NCBI GenBank assembly: GCA_964519995.1
Contig: CAZFLY010000017.1
Location: 1 to 49,273, forward strand
Source of the DNA: CAZFLY01 sp964519995
Lineage (GTDB): Bacteria; Planctomycetota; Phycisphaerae; Sedimentisphaerales; Anaerobacaceae
Length of the DNA: 49,273 bases
Direction of reading: 5' to 3'
Part shown: positions 33,521 through 41,326 of the stretch, piece by piece
Numbering within the stretch: position 1 is the stretch's first letter
How the letters are laid out: each line of letters opens with the position of its first letter
Notes under the pieces: model-generated
What the model was told of the DNA's origin: nothing
The model's input: only the letters and a program-made list of their open reading frames with translations
The model's database searches: none
Translations under genes and position numbers: made by a program

Positions 33521-33751
33521 TCAGCGGCGGAAATAATTTATCAGCCAAAGAATAAGTGTCAGAACAATAGAAATTATTATGCAACTCGCTATAGGAAAAT
33601 AAATCCGCCAGTTTCTACCGCCGAACTGCAGATCACCAGGCAGCCTGAACAGGCCGACCTTGCCCAGCACAACCATAATTGCTCCGAGCAGGGCAATAAT
33701 GATGCCGGTTAGTAGAAGCCATTTGCCGATTTGTTGTGGCCCAAAATCCAT
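33521..33751 (-). CDS. DUF2905 small membrane protein
   Basis: The 76-residue protein has two membrane segments (about 10-33 and 52-72) with the DUF2905 signature 'GLFRLPGDLQFGGRNWRIYF' between them. The family is widespread and short; the function is unknown. Its end is 18 bases from the convergent end of the 1310-aa gene. Confidence 0.9.
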   Translation of the reverse strand: MDFGPQQIGKWLLLTGIIIALLGAIMVVLGKVGLFRLPGDLQFGGRNWRIYFPIASCIIISIVLTLILWLINYFRR

Positions 33752-33770
33752 ACTATTTCAGAACCCTAAG

Positions 33771-33864
33771 TCATTTCGACCGAAGCGATGCGCAGCATCG
33801 CGAAGAGGAGAAATCTATTAAGAAACGGATTTCTCGGCTCGCTTTTGGCTTGCTCGAAATGACA
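33771..33864. repeat. 94-bp palindromic element, GTCATTTCGA...TCGAAATGAC
   Basis: GTCATTTCGA (33771-33780) and TCGAAATGAC (33855-33864) are perfect ends; an inner GAGAAATC / GATTTCTC pair surrounds the centre. It is the most compact copy of the family seen at 11179 and 26614. Confidence 0.88.
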
Positions 33865-33951
33865 ATATACCATGTTCTCTGAAAGACAACACCAATTCAT
33901 AATAAATTATACGAGCTTTGCACAATCATTCAAAGTGCTAAAATATCTTCT

Positions 33952-34770
33952 ATGAGCAAAGCTGACTGTGATATTAGAATAGGCACTTCCGGCTGGCATT
34001 ACGACCATTGGGCTAATTTGTTCTACCCGGAAAAGTTGCCCAAGAGAAAATGGCTTGAGTACTATACGAAGCATTTTAACACGGTTGAAATAAACAATAC
34101 TTTCTATCAGTTACCAAAACCACAGACTTTTGAAAACTGGCATAAACAAGCACCTAAGGATTTTCTTTTTACCGTAAAGGCCAACCGGTATATCACTCAT
34201 ATCAAAAGGCTACAAAATGTAGAGGAGCCACTTGAAAGGTTTTTCGAAGGAGCTCGGCTATTGGGGAAAAACCTCGGTCCGGTTCTCTATCAACTGCCGC
34301 CGAGTATGCACAAAGACATTGAGCGGCTGAAAGCTTTCTTAGAGGTTTTATCCAATGTCATTCTGAACGGAGCGCAGCGAAGTGAAGAATCTCTTCTTCG
34401 TCGGCCAGATTCTTCGCCCGCCTCTGGCGGACTCAGAATGACAAAATCTGTTTTCGAGTTCAGGCACGAAAGCTGGTTCAGCGAAGAAGTTTACGGCCTG
34501 TTGGACAAATCCAACGTCGGTTTTTGTGTGCACGATTTATATGATAAGGGATCGCCAAGGATTGTCACGGGAGATGTTGTTTATGTTCGATTTCACGGCA
34601 CGACTGGCAGGTATTCGGGCAACTATTCCAAGGCCCAATTAAAAAGCTGGGCCGAATGGCTCAAGCAATACATAAAACAAGTCCATAACATTTATGTCTA
34701 TTTCAACAATGACATCGGCGGCCATGCCATTAACAATGCTAAGACACTGCGTAAGGAAATGAATGTGTGA
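33952..34770 (+). CDS. DUF72 (YecE-like) protein with repeat-derived insert
   Basis: The 272-residue TIM-barrel protein starts 'MSKADCDIRIGTSGWHYDHW', the DUF72 signature, followed by 'FNTVEINNTFYQLPKPQTF' and 'KDFLFTVKANRYITH'. The usual 'FEFRHESWF' comes at about 164-172, and 'VYVRFHGTTGRYSGNYS' at about 217-233. Between 'LEVLSN' and 'KSVFEFRHESW', where related proteins run straight on, lie about 28 extra residues coded by a palindromic repeat (34356-34443) inserted without breaking the frame. The role of DUF72 is unknown. Whether the insert is tolerated in the folded protein is not clear; it falls at a likely surface loop. Confidence 0.9.
   Translation: MSKADCDIRIGTSGWHYDHWANLFYPEKLPKRKWLEYYTKHFNTVEINNTFYQLPKPQTFENWHKQAPKDFLFTVKANRYITHIKRLQNVEEPLERFFEGARLLGKNLGPVLYQLPPSMHKDIERLKAFLEVLSNVILNGAQRSEESLLRRPDSSPASGGLRMTKSVFEFRHESWFSEEVYGLLDKSNVGFCVHDLYDKGSPRIVTGDVVYVRFHGTTGRYSGNYSKAQLKSWAEWLKQYIKQVHNIYVYFNNDIGGHAINNAKTLRKEMNV
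34356..34443. repeat. Palindromic repeat inserted in frame within DUF72
   Basis: The insert opens TGTCATTCTGA and closes TCAGAATGACA, a perfect 11-bp inverted repeat. It contains GAAGAATCT / AGATTCTTC inner arms. This is the sibling 'TCATTCTGA' version of the dispersed repeat. It supplies about 28 codons (roughly VILNGAQRSEESLLRRPDSS and eight more residues). Confidence 0.9.
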
Positions 34771-34916
34771 CCGCGCAGGCGGGAATCTATAATATTAAAG
34801 TTTAAAAATTAAAATTAAAAATTGTGGAGTCCCGTTGGGACGACTTCCTAAATTTAGCTTTGAGCCCGGCCATCCCGTGGATTTGCATTTTAATAATCGA
34901 TCTCAATAAAGAGCTC

Positions 34917-34982
34917 ATACGTAAAGCGCGTACCTGTGGCAGTCCTATGGACTCCTTGTGGAGAGCTACGTGCTTTACGTAT
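34917..34982. repeat. 66-bp hairpin with 16-bp arms
   Basis: ATACGTAAAGCGCGTA and TACGTGCTTTACGTAT are complementary at 15 of 16 positions. The loop holds a smaller stem AGTCC-TAT-GGACT. A related AGTCC...GGACT hairpin occurs near 37503-37530. Confidence 0.7.
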
Positions 34983-35044
34983 GCCATATTACTATGTTGA
35001 AAGGTTATAAAAATTGTCATTCTTGAATGGATCGCAGCTTTCAA

Positions 35045-35270
35045 CCCCGTTCGATAAGCTCCCTACTTCGCCCTGAACGGCGGGGCTTCGCCGGGCAAGC
35101 AGGGCAGGCTAAGATAGCGCATTTCTCCACAGGACGCCTTACGGCGGTATCTTGCAAATAGATTCCGCATCAAGTGCGGAATGACAGGAGAGGGGATTGC
35201 CACGGCCCTTCGACTATGCTCCCTACTTCGCCCTGAACGGCAGGGCTTCGCCGGGCAAGCAGGGCAGGCG
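35045..35270. repeat. Composite repeat, two copies plus ATTCCGCA hairpin
   Basis: Both copies contain CTACTTCGCCCTGAACGG, then GGGCTTCGCCGGGCAAGCAG and GGCAGGC, separated by a stretch that includes the ATTCCGCA-TCAAG-TGCGGAAT hairpin and TGACAG. The same modules recur in the island at 40691-41133, 5.4 kb away. Confidence 0.85.
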
Positions 35271-35485
35271 GACACCTTTAATTGTCCCTCCGTTATCCAC
35301 TATCACGAGTCGCAATGGGTGTACTGTGCGTTCATTCGGATAGCGCGCGAGGCGACCAGAAGAAGTGACCTCTCGCATCTTTTGTTGTAACAAATCTGAA
35401 GTGTTTTACTTTTTTCCAGAACAGAAACTTGGGGCGGTATTCAACTTCTACGACAATATCAGCCGGTGTGAATCCGTGACGCATA

Positions 35486-37345
35486 TTACCGAGATGTTTT
35501 GCGGGCCTGGCGTCGGCGGTCGGCCTCCTTCAGGAGCCTTATGCGGATTCTGATTGAATTTGGGCAAATCTCAACCAACTCGTCCTCCTGGATATACTCC
35601 AGTGCGACCTCAAGGCTCATTTTCCTCGAGGCTCTGACCTTGGCGGCATCGTCTTTGCCTGCGGCGCGAACGTTGGTGAGCTGTTTGCTCCTGGCTACGT
35701 TGACCGGTATATTCTTCTCTTTACAGTGCTCGCCAACGACCTGCCCTTCATAGACTTTTTCACCTGGCTCGACGAAGAATATTCCGCGGTCGTATAGCGC
35801 ATCGAGCGCATAGGCCGTTACTTGCCCCGTATTTGTTGCAATCATGACGCCTGCTTTTCGCTGCGGTATTGCGCCTCGCATGGGCTCATATTTTTCAAAT
35901 GTGTGATGCAGAATGGCTCTTCCCGCCGTTGCGTTCAAGGCCCTTGCGTGAAGGCCGAAAAGCCCTCGCGAAGGTATCATAAATTCCATGTGGATAAAAT
36001 CGCTAGCGCCGCTCTTGGCGTCCATCTTGACTATTTCGCTTCGCCGGTCGCCAAGAAGGCTCATTATCGCATTCCGGCAATCCAGCGGACAATCCACCGC
36101 CAGCAATTCAATCGGCTCATAACGTCTGCCCTCGACTGTTTTGAGAATCACAGTCGGCTTTCCCACGCAGAGTTCATATCCTTCGCGCCGCATGTTCTCC
36201 AGTAGCACGCCAAGATGCATCAATCCTCTGCCCGATACACTGAACTCTTCCGTCGTCTGTCCCGGTTCGACTCTCAAAGCGACATTCTTTTGAAGCTCCT
36301 TTTCGAGTCTTTCTCCGATCTGCCTGCTCGTGAGGAACTTGCCGTCTCTGCCTGCAAAGGGCCCATCGTTAACCCTGAACATCATCGTCATCGTCGGCTC
36401 GTCGACAGAGATCACGGTTATTCTCGAAGGCTTGTCGGCGCAGGCGATAGTGTCGCCGATCTCAACCGGATTAAGGCCCGATATCGCACAGATATCGCCT
36501 GCCCGGACGGTTGGCGTCTCCTTTCGACCAAGGCCGTAGAACGTATGAATCTGCATGACCTTCTGCTGTGTGTGCAGGCCCTCTTTGTCAATCACGGTGA
36601 CCCTCTGGTCTTGCGATATCTGCCCGGCAAAAACTTTGCCTATCGCTATTCGGCCGACATAATCGGAATACTCCTGATTCGTTACGAGCATTTGCAACGG
36701 ATCATCCGGACTGACTTTCGGCGGAGGAACTTTGTTTATGATGGCATCGAATATGACGTTTATATTGCCGGTTCTTTTCTCAAGGTCGGTTGTGGCCCAG
36801 CCTTCCTTCGCGGATGCATAAACAAGAGGAAAATCGAGCGCTTCGGATTCGGCGCCGAGTTGAACGAGCAAATCGAACACTTCATTGACGACATCATCAG
36901 GTCGGCTGTTTACTCGGTCCATCTTGTTGATCACGACAACAGGACACAGCTTGTGCCTAAGGGCCTTGCTCAGCACAAATCTTGTCTGGGGCATGGGGCC
37001 TTCGAAAGCATCGACCAGGAGCAGTGCGCCGTCGGCCATTTTCAAGACGCGTTCGACCTCTCCGCCAAAGTCGGCATGCCCCGGCGTATCAATTATGTTG
37101 ATCTTATACTCATCGCCTTGAGTATCCGTATAGTAAATCGCGCAGTTCTTGCTGAGAATTGTAATGCCGCGCTCTCGTTCGAGCGGATTGGAATCCATGA
37201 TCAGCCTATGCTCTCCGCCAGCCAGCTTGTCGAGGTCCTCCTGCCGAAACATCCCCGACTGGTAGAGAAGCTGGTCAACCAGGGTCGTCTTGCCGTGGTC
37301 TACATGGGCGATTATTGCAACATTACGAATATATTCTGAATACAT
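35486..37345 (-). CDS. typA: Ribosome-associated GTPase TypA/BipA
   Basis: BipA is a translational GTPase that helps 50S assembly and stress growth. The 619-residue protein begins with the G domain: G1 'IIAHVDHGKTTLVDQLLYQS' (about 11-30), switch I 'ERGITILSKN', G3 'DTPGHADFGGEVERVL' and G4 'INKMDR'. Next come domain II, the EF-G-like domains 'GRGLMHLGVLLENMRREGYE' and the BipA C-terminal region 'RKMSLEVALEYIQEDELVEI'. Length fits the family. It is monocistronic; 5' sequence upstream of the ATG shows no strong ribosome site. Confidence 0.97.
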   Translation of the reverse strand: MYSEYIRNVAIIAHVDHGKTTLVDQLLYQSGMFRQEDLDKLAGGEHRLIMDSNPLERERGITILSKNCAIYYTDTQGDEYKINIIDTPGHADFGGEVERVLKMADGALLLVDAFEGPMPQTRFVLSKALRHKLCPVVVINKMDRVNSRPDDVVNEVFDLLVQLGAESEALDFPLVYASAKEGWATTDLEKRTGNINVIFDAIINKVPPPKVSPDDPLQMLVTNQEYSDYVGRIAIGKVFAGQISQDQRVTVIDKEGLHTQQKVMQIHTFYGLGRKETPTVRAGDICAISGLNPVEIGDTIACADKPSRITVISVDEPTMTMMFRVNDGPFAGRDGKFLTSRQIGERLEKELQKNVALRVEPGQTTEEFSVSGRGLMHLGVLLENMRREGYELCVGKPTVILKTVEGRRYEPIELLAVDCPLDCRNAIMSLLGDRRSEIVKMDAKSGASDFIHMEFMIPSRGLFGLHARALNATAGRAILHHTFEKYEPMRGAIPQRKAGVMIATNTGQVTAYALDALYDRGIFFVEPGEKVYEGQVVGEHCKEKNIPVNVARSKQLTNVRAAGKDDAAKVRASRKMSLEVALEYIQEDELVEICPNSIRIRIRLLKEADRRRQARKTSR

Positions 37346-37851
37346 AGCGAACTTTCAAAATGGTTGATAGTCTGTTAAAGTCGAATTAGTTAACGTCATT
37401 GCACTAAGGCCGCAAGACGGAACTCCTAAGAAAATGAAGAAGTTCTCATAGTGCGAGAGGTAGGAGATTGCCGCTTCGGCCTACGGCCTCAGCCAACCTA
37501 TCAGTCCGAATCCGGCAGTCCTGCCGGACTACTATGTTTATGAGATAATCTAACCTGCCGCCTGTAATATACAAGGGTGGGCTTCAGTCCACCGAACAAA
37601 GGTTATAACAAACCGCTACGAAACTAATTCTACCGCAATTCCATCCTAAAAGATAACTACTGATTATATAGTTTCTGCAAAAAAGTACCGGACATCTTTA
37701 ATTCACCCTCCTGATGAAAATCACCGACATCATTAGAGAGTAATTTAGTTTTGCTTAAGTTGACACCAGTTTTTAATCACAGCAGTAAATTGGATTCTAT
37801 TATCTACCCTCACTCTTATTTATTGATACATAGCAACATCCAAACTTATTC
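37346..37851. other. Intergenic region with small hairpins
   Basis: No gene is seen. A clear hairpin CCGGCAG-TC-CTGCCGG lies at 37512-37527, nested in AGTCC...GGACT. The rest is AT-rich and unremarkable. Confidence 0.6.
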
Positions 37852-38964
37852 TTATTTTCCTCCAGGCTTTCTAAACTCCTTAAGGCTATTCTGAAGATTT
37901 ATTGCTGTGGAAAAAGAGAGTTCGCTTCCTTCATATTCACATCTATTCAATCCCTGCAGATTCGAAGGTAGCGTCAGTCTCTTATCAACCAGCAATATCA
38001 CTCTTTTGTCATAACGCAGAAATGCACCTCCAATTTCGATAAGGACATTCTCGTTGATTTTATAAGTTCCGTTGGAAAGATTTTCTTGCTCATCAGCACT
38101 TACGTTTATAATTGCTGAGTTACACTGCTTCATCAGTCCAAAGACTTTCTCAGGAATAGGGATAGATGTAGTCTGGACTTCCTCTGCAACAACATACTCA
38201 AATTGCCCAAAATCAAGAATTTGTTTGATCTGCTGGAGGATTTCTTTATTCTTGCTGTGTGCGATAAAAACTTTCGGCTGCCATTCTTCAGGAGGTTTTT
38301 TTCCCGTAATCTTTAATTCCTGTTCCTTTTTTATTTCTGCCCTCTCTGTCTCCGTCTCTGTATTTTCGTCTTGTTCTATTTCTTCCGTTTCTTTGATTTC
38401 GGCCGCAGATAGTCTAGATACCTCCACATATTCTGCACCCTTTACAGTCGTTAATATACCTAGGTCTCTTGCGTTTTGCATTAACATTTCGTGACATGCC
38501 GCAGTATCGTCAACTGGAATATTGTAATCGCGGTTTAGAGTATTAAGCAGGAGTTCTTTCCGAGGTACCCTATTCCCATTAAAGTTTTCGAAAAATTCTT
38601 TAAATAGTTCAATGTTATAGAGTGCGGTTTTCAATCCAGTTTTTTGTTCTTCATCTGTCCTCGGATAGACGATAGATTTACCGAAATCAGAAATACCTAT
38701 AGTTTCTGAAGCGTAGTTACCTTCTATAAGACCGTACTTGTTCGCTGAGATTATAAGGCTGCGTAATTTGCTACCACCAGGGCTAATCTCCAGTGCCTTA
38801 GCCAAGGTGATACGACTAAAGGGCTTACCGGCATTCTGATCCCTAATAGTCTCAGGAATCTTGAGAGCATCTTTTAGAGAATCTTTTGGAAACAGTGCTG
38901 TTGCCCGTCTACGTTTGGAAACTACCTTTTTTTCTGTTTGAGAACGGTTTTGTTTCTTAGCCAT
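37852..38964 (-). CDS. Winged-helix protein with TIR-like (CAP12-type) nucleotide-binding domain
   Basis: The 370-residue protein has a basic N-terminus, a winged-helix-like region (about 30-100, 'RITLAKALEISPGGSKLRSL'), a helical middle, an acidic Glu-rich linker (about 190-217) and a C-terminal TIR-like domain (about 229-365). The domain opens 'KVFIAHSKNKEILQQIKQIL' and holds the candidate catalytic E310 in 'NENVLIEIGGAF', then 'RVILLVDKRLTLPSNLQGL', the pattern of the predicted nucleotide-binding/CAP12 TIR family (some are NAD-cleaving defence effectors). GGAAG precedes the ATG. A second winged-helix protein with a related nucleotide domain lies upstream. A defence role is inferred, not shown. 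Confidence 0.82.
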   Translation of the reverse strand: MAKKQNRSQTEKKVVSKRRRATALFPKDSLKDALKIPETIRDQNAGKPFSRITLAKALEISPGGSKLRSLIISANKYGLIEGNYASETIGISDFGKSIVYPRTDEEQKTGLKTALYNIELFKEFFENFNGNRVPRKELLLNTLNRDYNIPVDDTAACHEMLMQNARDLGILTTVKGAEYVEVSRLSAAEIKETEEIEQDENTETETERAEIKKEQELKITGKKPPEEWQPKVFIAHSKNKEILQQIKQILDFGQFEYVVAEEVQTTSIPIPEKVFGLMKQCNSAIINVSADEQENLSNGTYKINENVLIEIGGAFLRYDKRVILLVDKRLTLPSNLQGLNRCEYEGSELSFSTAINLQNSLKEFRKPGGK

Positions 38965-39151
38965 TTTTACTTCCTTTTACTGGTTAAAATAACTAAAGAG
39001 ATTTTAATAGTGACGTTACCTATTTCATGTTACTTTATTAAGTCCTTCTATTTTTATTTGCAGCTTTGGCCTGCTTTTTCTTCCTCGCAAGGCCTACTGG
39101 CCAAGAACGAAAGCTGAGGTAATAAACGGCCGTAATGATTTCCTGATTATC

Positions 39152-39973
39152 CTACCGTTCTTCATTCGTATTCCTCAACTCATTTTCCAAGGTGTTTTGT
39201 AATTTCTCCTCAAATTCCTTCATGCCCCGTGGCGTGAATTCGTAGAGAATAAACCGCCGGTGCCGAATATCGAAAGGAACATCGTCGACTGATTGCGAAA
39301 TCAGTATCGTCGGTCTGCCGAGAGTATGCGACATTCCGAGTTCGTAGAATACATTTGGATTTCTCCCAGTGCAGTCAGCGATGCATACCTTCGATTCAAA
39401 AATGGCGGTCCAAATCTCATTGACAATGGATTCTGCCGAAAAGAAATCATCGCACCTTTCACAGGAAACGCTTAATTTCTTCGTCACTTTTAAAATATGA
39501 TCTTCATAGACAAGGCGTAGCTCTTGCGTAAAGGGCATTAGCACGAAAACGTCTGGCCAAGATCCCTTTTTCCATGAGTTTGGTTCTCCTAAAACCGGGT
39601 TGATTCCAATCCGCTCGCCTTTGCCTTCAGCGTAACTAGTGATACTTATTCCAAGTTTTGCCTGTAGCTGATCGACAAGTGGCGTCAATTTTATTACAAC
39701 GTCTTTATGTATTTCCGCCGGGACGAGTCCTCCGAGATAGTGGAAGTCGATCTCTTTGCTTGTTCTGATAAGGCCCATGGATCCAAGTCGTGAGAGTGCG
39801 CCGGTTAGGAAGCTGATCTGGCTTGGGTAATACTCGGGATATCCGTAAACGAATTCGTACAGCTTGGAAAAAGTGAGAGGTCCTTTCTCTCGTATCGTCC
39901 ATAAGACGACCCAACTGCCGATTTGATCGCTTACCATATGTTTGTCGCGAACGGGAATAATTCGCTTTGCCAT
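39152..39973 (-). CDS. Winged-helix protein with deoxyribosyltransferase/TIR-like domain
   Basis: The 273-residue protein has an N-terminal winged helix (about 15-80, 'QIGSWVVLWTIREKGPLTFS') of the PadR-like sort. A C-terminal domain (about 138-265) reads 'WPDVFVLMPFTQELRLVYED', 'KVCIADCTGRNPNVFYELGM', 'HTLGRPTILISQSVDDVPFD'. E211 in 'NPNVFYELG' and D200 fit the active site of nucleoside 2-deoxyribosyltransferase-like enzymes, related to TIR/SLOG nucleotide hydrolases. GAGGA precedes the ATG. The gene lies 187 bases upstream of the TIR-like gene in the same direction, next to a hairpin array, which suggests a small island. Confidence 0.82.
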   Translation of the reverse strand: MAKRIIPVRDKHMVSDQIGSWVVLWTIREKGPLTFSKLYEFVYGYPEYYPSQISFLTGALSRLGSMGLIRTSKEIDFHYLGGLVPAEIHKDVVIKLTPLVDQLQAKLGISITSYAEGKGERIGINPVLGEPNSWKKGSWPDVFVLMPFTQELRLVYEDHILKVTKKLSVSCERCDDFFSAESIVNEIWTAIFESKVCIADCTGRNPNVFYELGMSHTLGRPTILISQSVDDVPFDIRHRRFILYEFTPRGMKEFEEKLQNTLENELRNTNEER

Positions 39974-40149
39974 TCGTTATCCTCACTTCTTGTATCGCGA
40001 AATGCGTCGCCTAACTATTGATAATACGCTTTCCGTATAAGAATCCGTATCCGTTTCACTGTCCGCATAACACGTGTTTTTCCTTAATACATAAGCACGT
40101 TTGTAGTATAACTGTCCTAACGCAATAGTACAAATCCAAGATGCGCTCG

Positions 40150-40377
40150 CCCCGTGAGATAAGTTTTACTATCTCACGGGGTAAACCCTGTGAGATAAAT
40201 TTGCACTATCTCACGGGGTAAACCCTGTGAGATAAATTTGCACTATCTCATTGGGTAAACCCTATTAGATAAATTTTTAATATCTCATGGGATAAATTTG
40301 TACTATCTCATGGGGTAAACCTTGTGAGATAAGTTTTTACTATCTCATTGGGTAAACCTCGTTAGATAATTACGTAC
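40150..40377. repeat. Tandem hairpin array, 37-bp period
   Basis: Six to seven units run without gaps. A full unit is CCC(C/T)GTGAGATA, an AT-rich loop of 8-9 bases, TATCTCAC(GG)GG, then TAAA. Units start at 40150, 40186, 40223, 40260, about 40285, 40320 and 40357 (half). Arms GTGAGATA / TATCTCAC pair fully in the first two units and decay later (TTAGATA, CTCATTGG). The last one and a half units run into the 3' end of the GIY-YIG gene. Confidence 0.93.
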
Positions 40378-40617
40378 CCTTGATTTAATATATCTCTTGC
40401 CCCATGCGGTCTTGAGGTACTTTTCTCTCCTTGTCGCATCCTGCTGATTGATACAACCTTCCCAGTAGATGAGTTTCAAAGATCGTCGATCCTTAGTTGA
40501 CCGAACATGCCCGCTATTGTGCTCCTCAAGACGCTTCTGTACATTTTTCGTGTATCCCACGTAAAACATTTCGTCCTTCTGCGACCGCAGAACATATACA
40601 TAATGGTATTTTCCCAT
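40345..40617 (-). CDS. Small GIY-YIG nuclease bounded by hairpin repeats
   Basis: The 90-residue protein is a single GIY-YIG domain: 'YVYVL' (6-10) and 'YVGYT' (19-23) form the beta core, followed by R29 in 'NVQKRLEEHN' and E65 in 'ATRREKYLKTAWGKRYIKS', the usual catalytic set. Such UvrC-like small nucleases are common in environmental genomes and have no known role. The last eight or so residues (NYLTRFTQ) and the TGA stop are coded by a unit of the neighbouring hairpin array. A matching half unit, CTATCTCACGGGGTAAAC (40619-40636), stands directly before the ATG, so the reading frame fills the space between two repeats exactly. No normal ribosome site is seen. Confidence 0.9.
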   Translation of the reverse strand: MGKYHYVYVLRSQKDEMFYVGYTKNVQKRLEEHNSGHVRSTKDRRSLKLIYWEGCINQQDATRREKYLKTAWGKRYIKSRVRNYLTRFTQ

Positions 40618-40618
40618 T

Positions 40619-40636
40619 CTATCTCACGGGGTAAAC
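40619..40636. repeat. Half unit of the hairpin array upstream of the GIY-YIG start
   Basis: TATCTCACGGGGTAAAC matches the right half of the units at 40150-40377 base for base, 1 base from the ATG of the nuclease gene. It proves that the gene lies inside the array. Confidence 0.92.
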
Positions 40637-40690
40637 ATAACATAAAAGAAGCTGGATTTGCAAGAAAAATAGTTCGTATCTTGCAAATGG

Positions 40691-41185
40691 ATTCCGCATC
40701 AAGTGCGGAATGACAGGAGAAGGGATTGCCGCGTCCCTTCGGCTGTGCTCCCGACTTCGCCCTGAACGGCGGGGCTTCGCCGGGCAAGCAGGGCAGGCTA
40801 AGATAGCGCATCTCTCCGCAGGACGCCTTACGGTGATATATCGCAAATAGATTCCGCATCAAGTGCGGAATGACAGAAGAATAGATTCCGCATCAAGTGC
40901 GGAATGACGGGAGAAGGGATTGCCGCGTCCATTCGGCTGTGCTCCCGACTTCGCCCTGAACGGCGGGGCTTCGCCGGGCAAGCAGGGCAGGCTAAGGTAG
41001 CGCATTTCTCCGCAGGACATCTTACGGTGGTATCTCGCGAATAGATTCCGCATCAAGTGCGGAATGACAGGAGAAGAGATTCCGCATCAAGTGCGGAATG
41101 ACAGAAGAAGAGATTCCGCATTAAGTGCGGAATGACAAAAGAAGGGATTGTCGCGCGATTCTTCGAATCACTCGCAATGACGGCA
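40691..41185. repeat. Palindrome-rich repeat island
   Basis: Six hairpins with arms ATTCCGCA / TGCGGAAT start at 40691, 40851, 40885, 41045, 41079 and 41113; each is followed by GACA or GACG and a short purine spacer. Two GC-rich composite modules (CTTCGCCCTGAACGG, GGGCTTCGCCGGGC) lie at about 40735-40800 and 40928-40993, followed by a TCTCCGCAGGA(C/T) stretch. A half element of the ATTCTTCGAATCA type ends the island. Short frames on the minus strand within it are repeat translations. Confidence 0.92.
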
Positions 41186-41326
41186 AATATCGAGCATTAA
41201 GAAAAAGGCAGAAACGTAGTGTGAACGCCAAGAGACGATGCGATAAGAGAGATAGACAATGCTGTGGCCTACATCAAAGAGCGCTTGGTCACTAAGTCCG
41301 TTTGATTATGCATAATAATGGGCTGG

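Larger units (their letters stand above)
34771..35485. other. Repeat-rich intergenic region
   Basis: No gene is seen over 715 bases; several short frames lie in repeats. Contents are a complex hairpin at 34917-34982, two copies of a GC-rich composite repeat at about 35045-35110 and 35204-35270, and one ATTCCGCA/TGCGGAAT hairpin at 35162-35182. Confidence 0.7.

Noticed and set aside
35063..35390. Short frames on both strands
   Set aside because: Composed of the same repeat modules as at 40.7-41.1 kb; no start signals.
36215..37339. 374-codon plus-strand open frame opposite typA
   Set aside because: It is the antisense shadow of the strongly conserved typA gene, with no domain and no ribosome site; high GC and codon bias keep it open.
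40150..40377. Possible CRISPR array (regular 37-bp repeats)
   Set aside because: The units are palindromic and adjoin with constant linkers; there are no unique spacers and no cas genes.
40476..41056. Several 65-128-codon minus-strand frames
   Set aside because: They read through hairpin repeats (recurring MMRNLFAIYHRK and LSLPCLPGEAPP peptides), so they are repeat translations.
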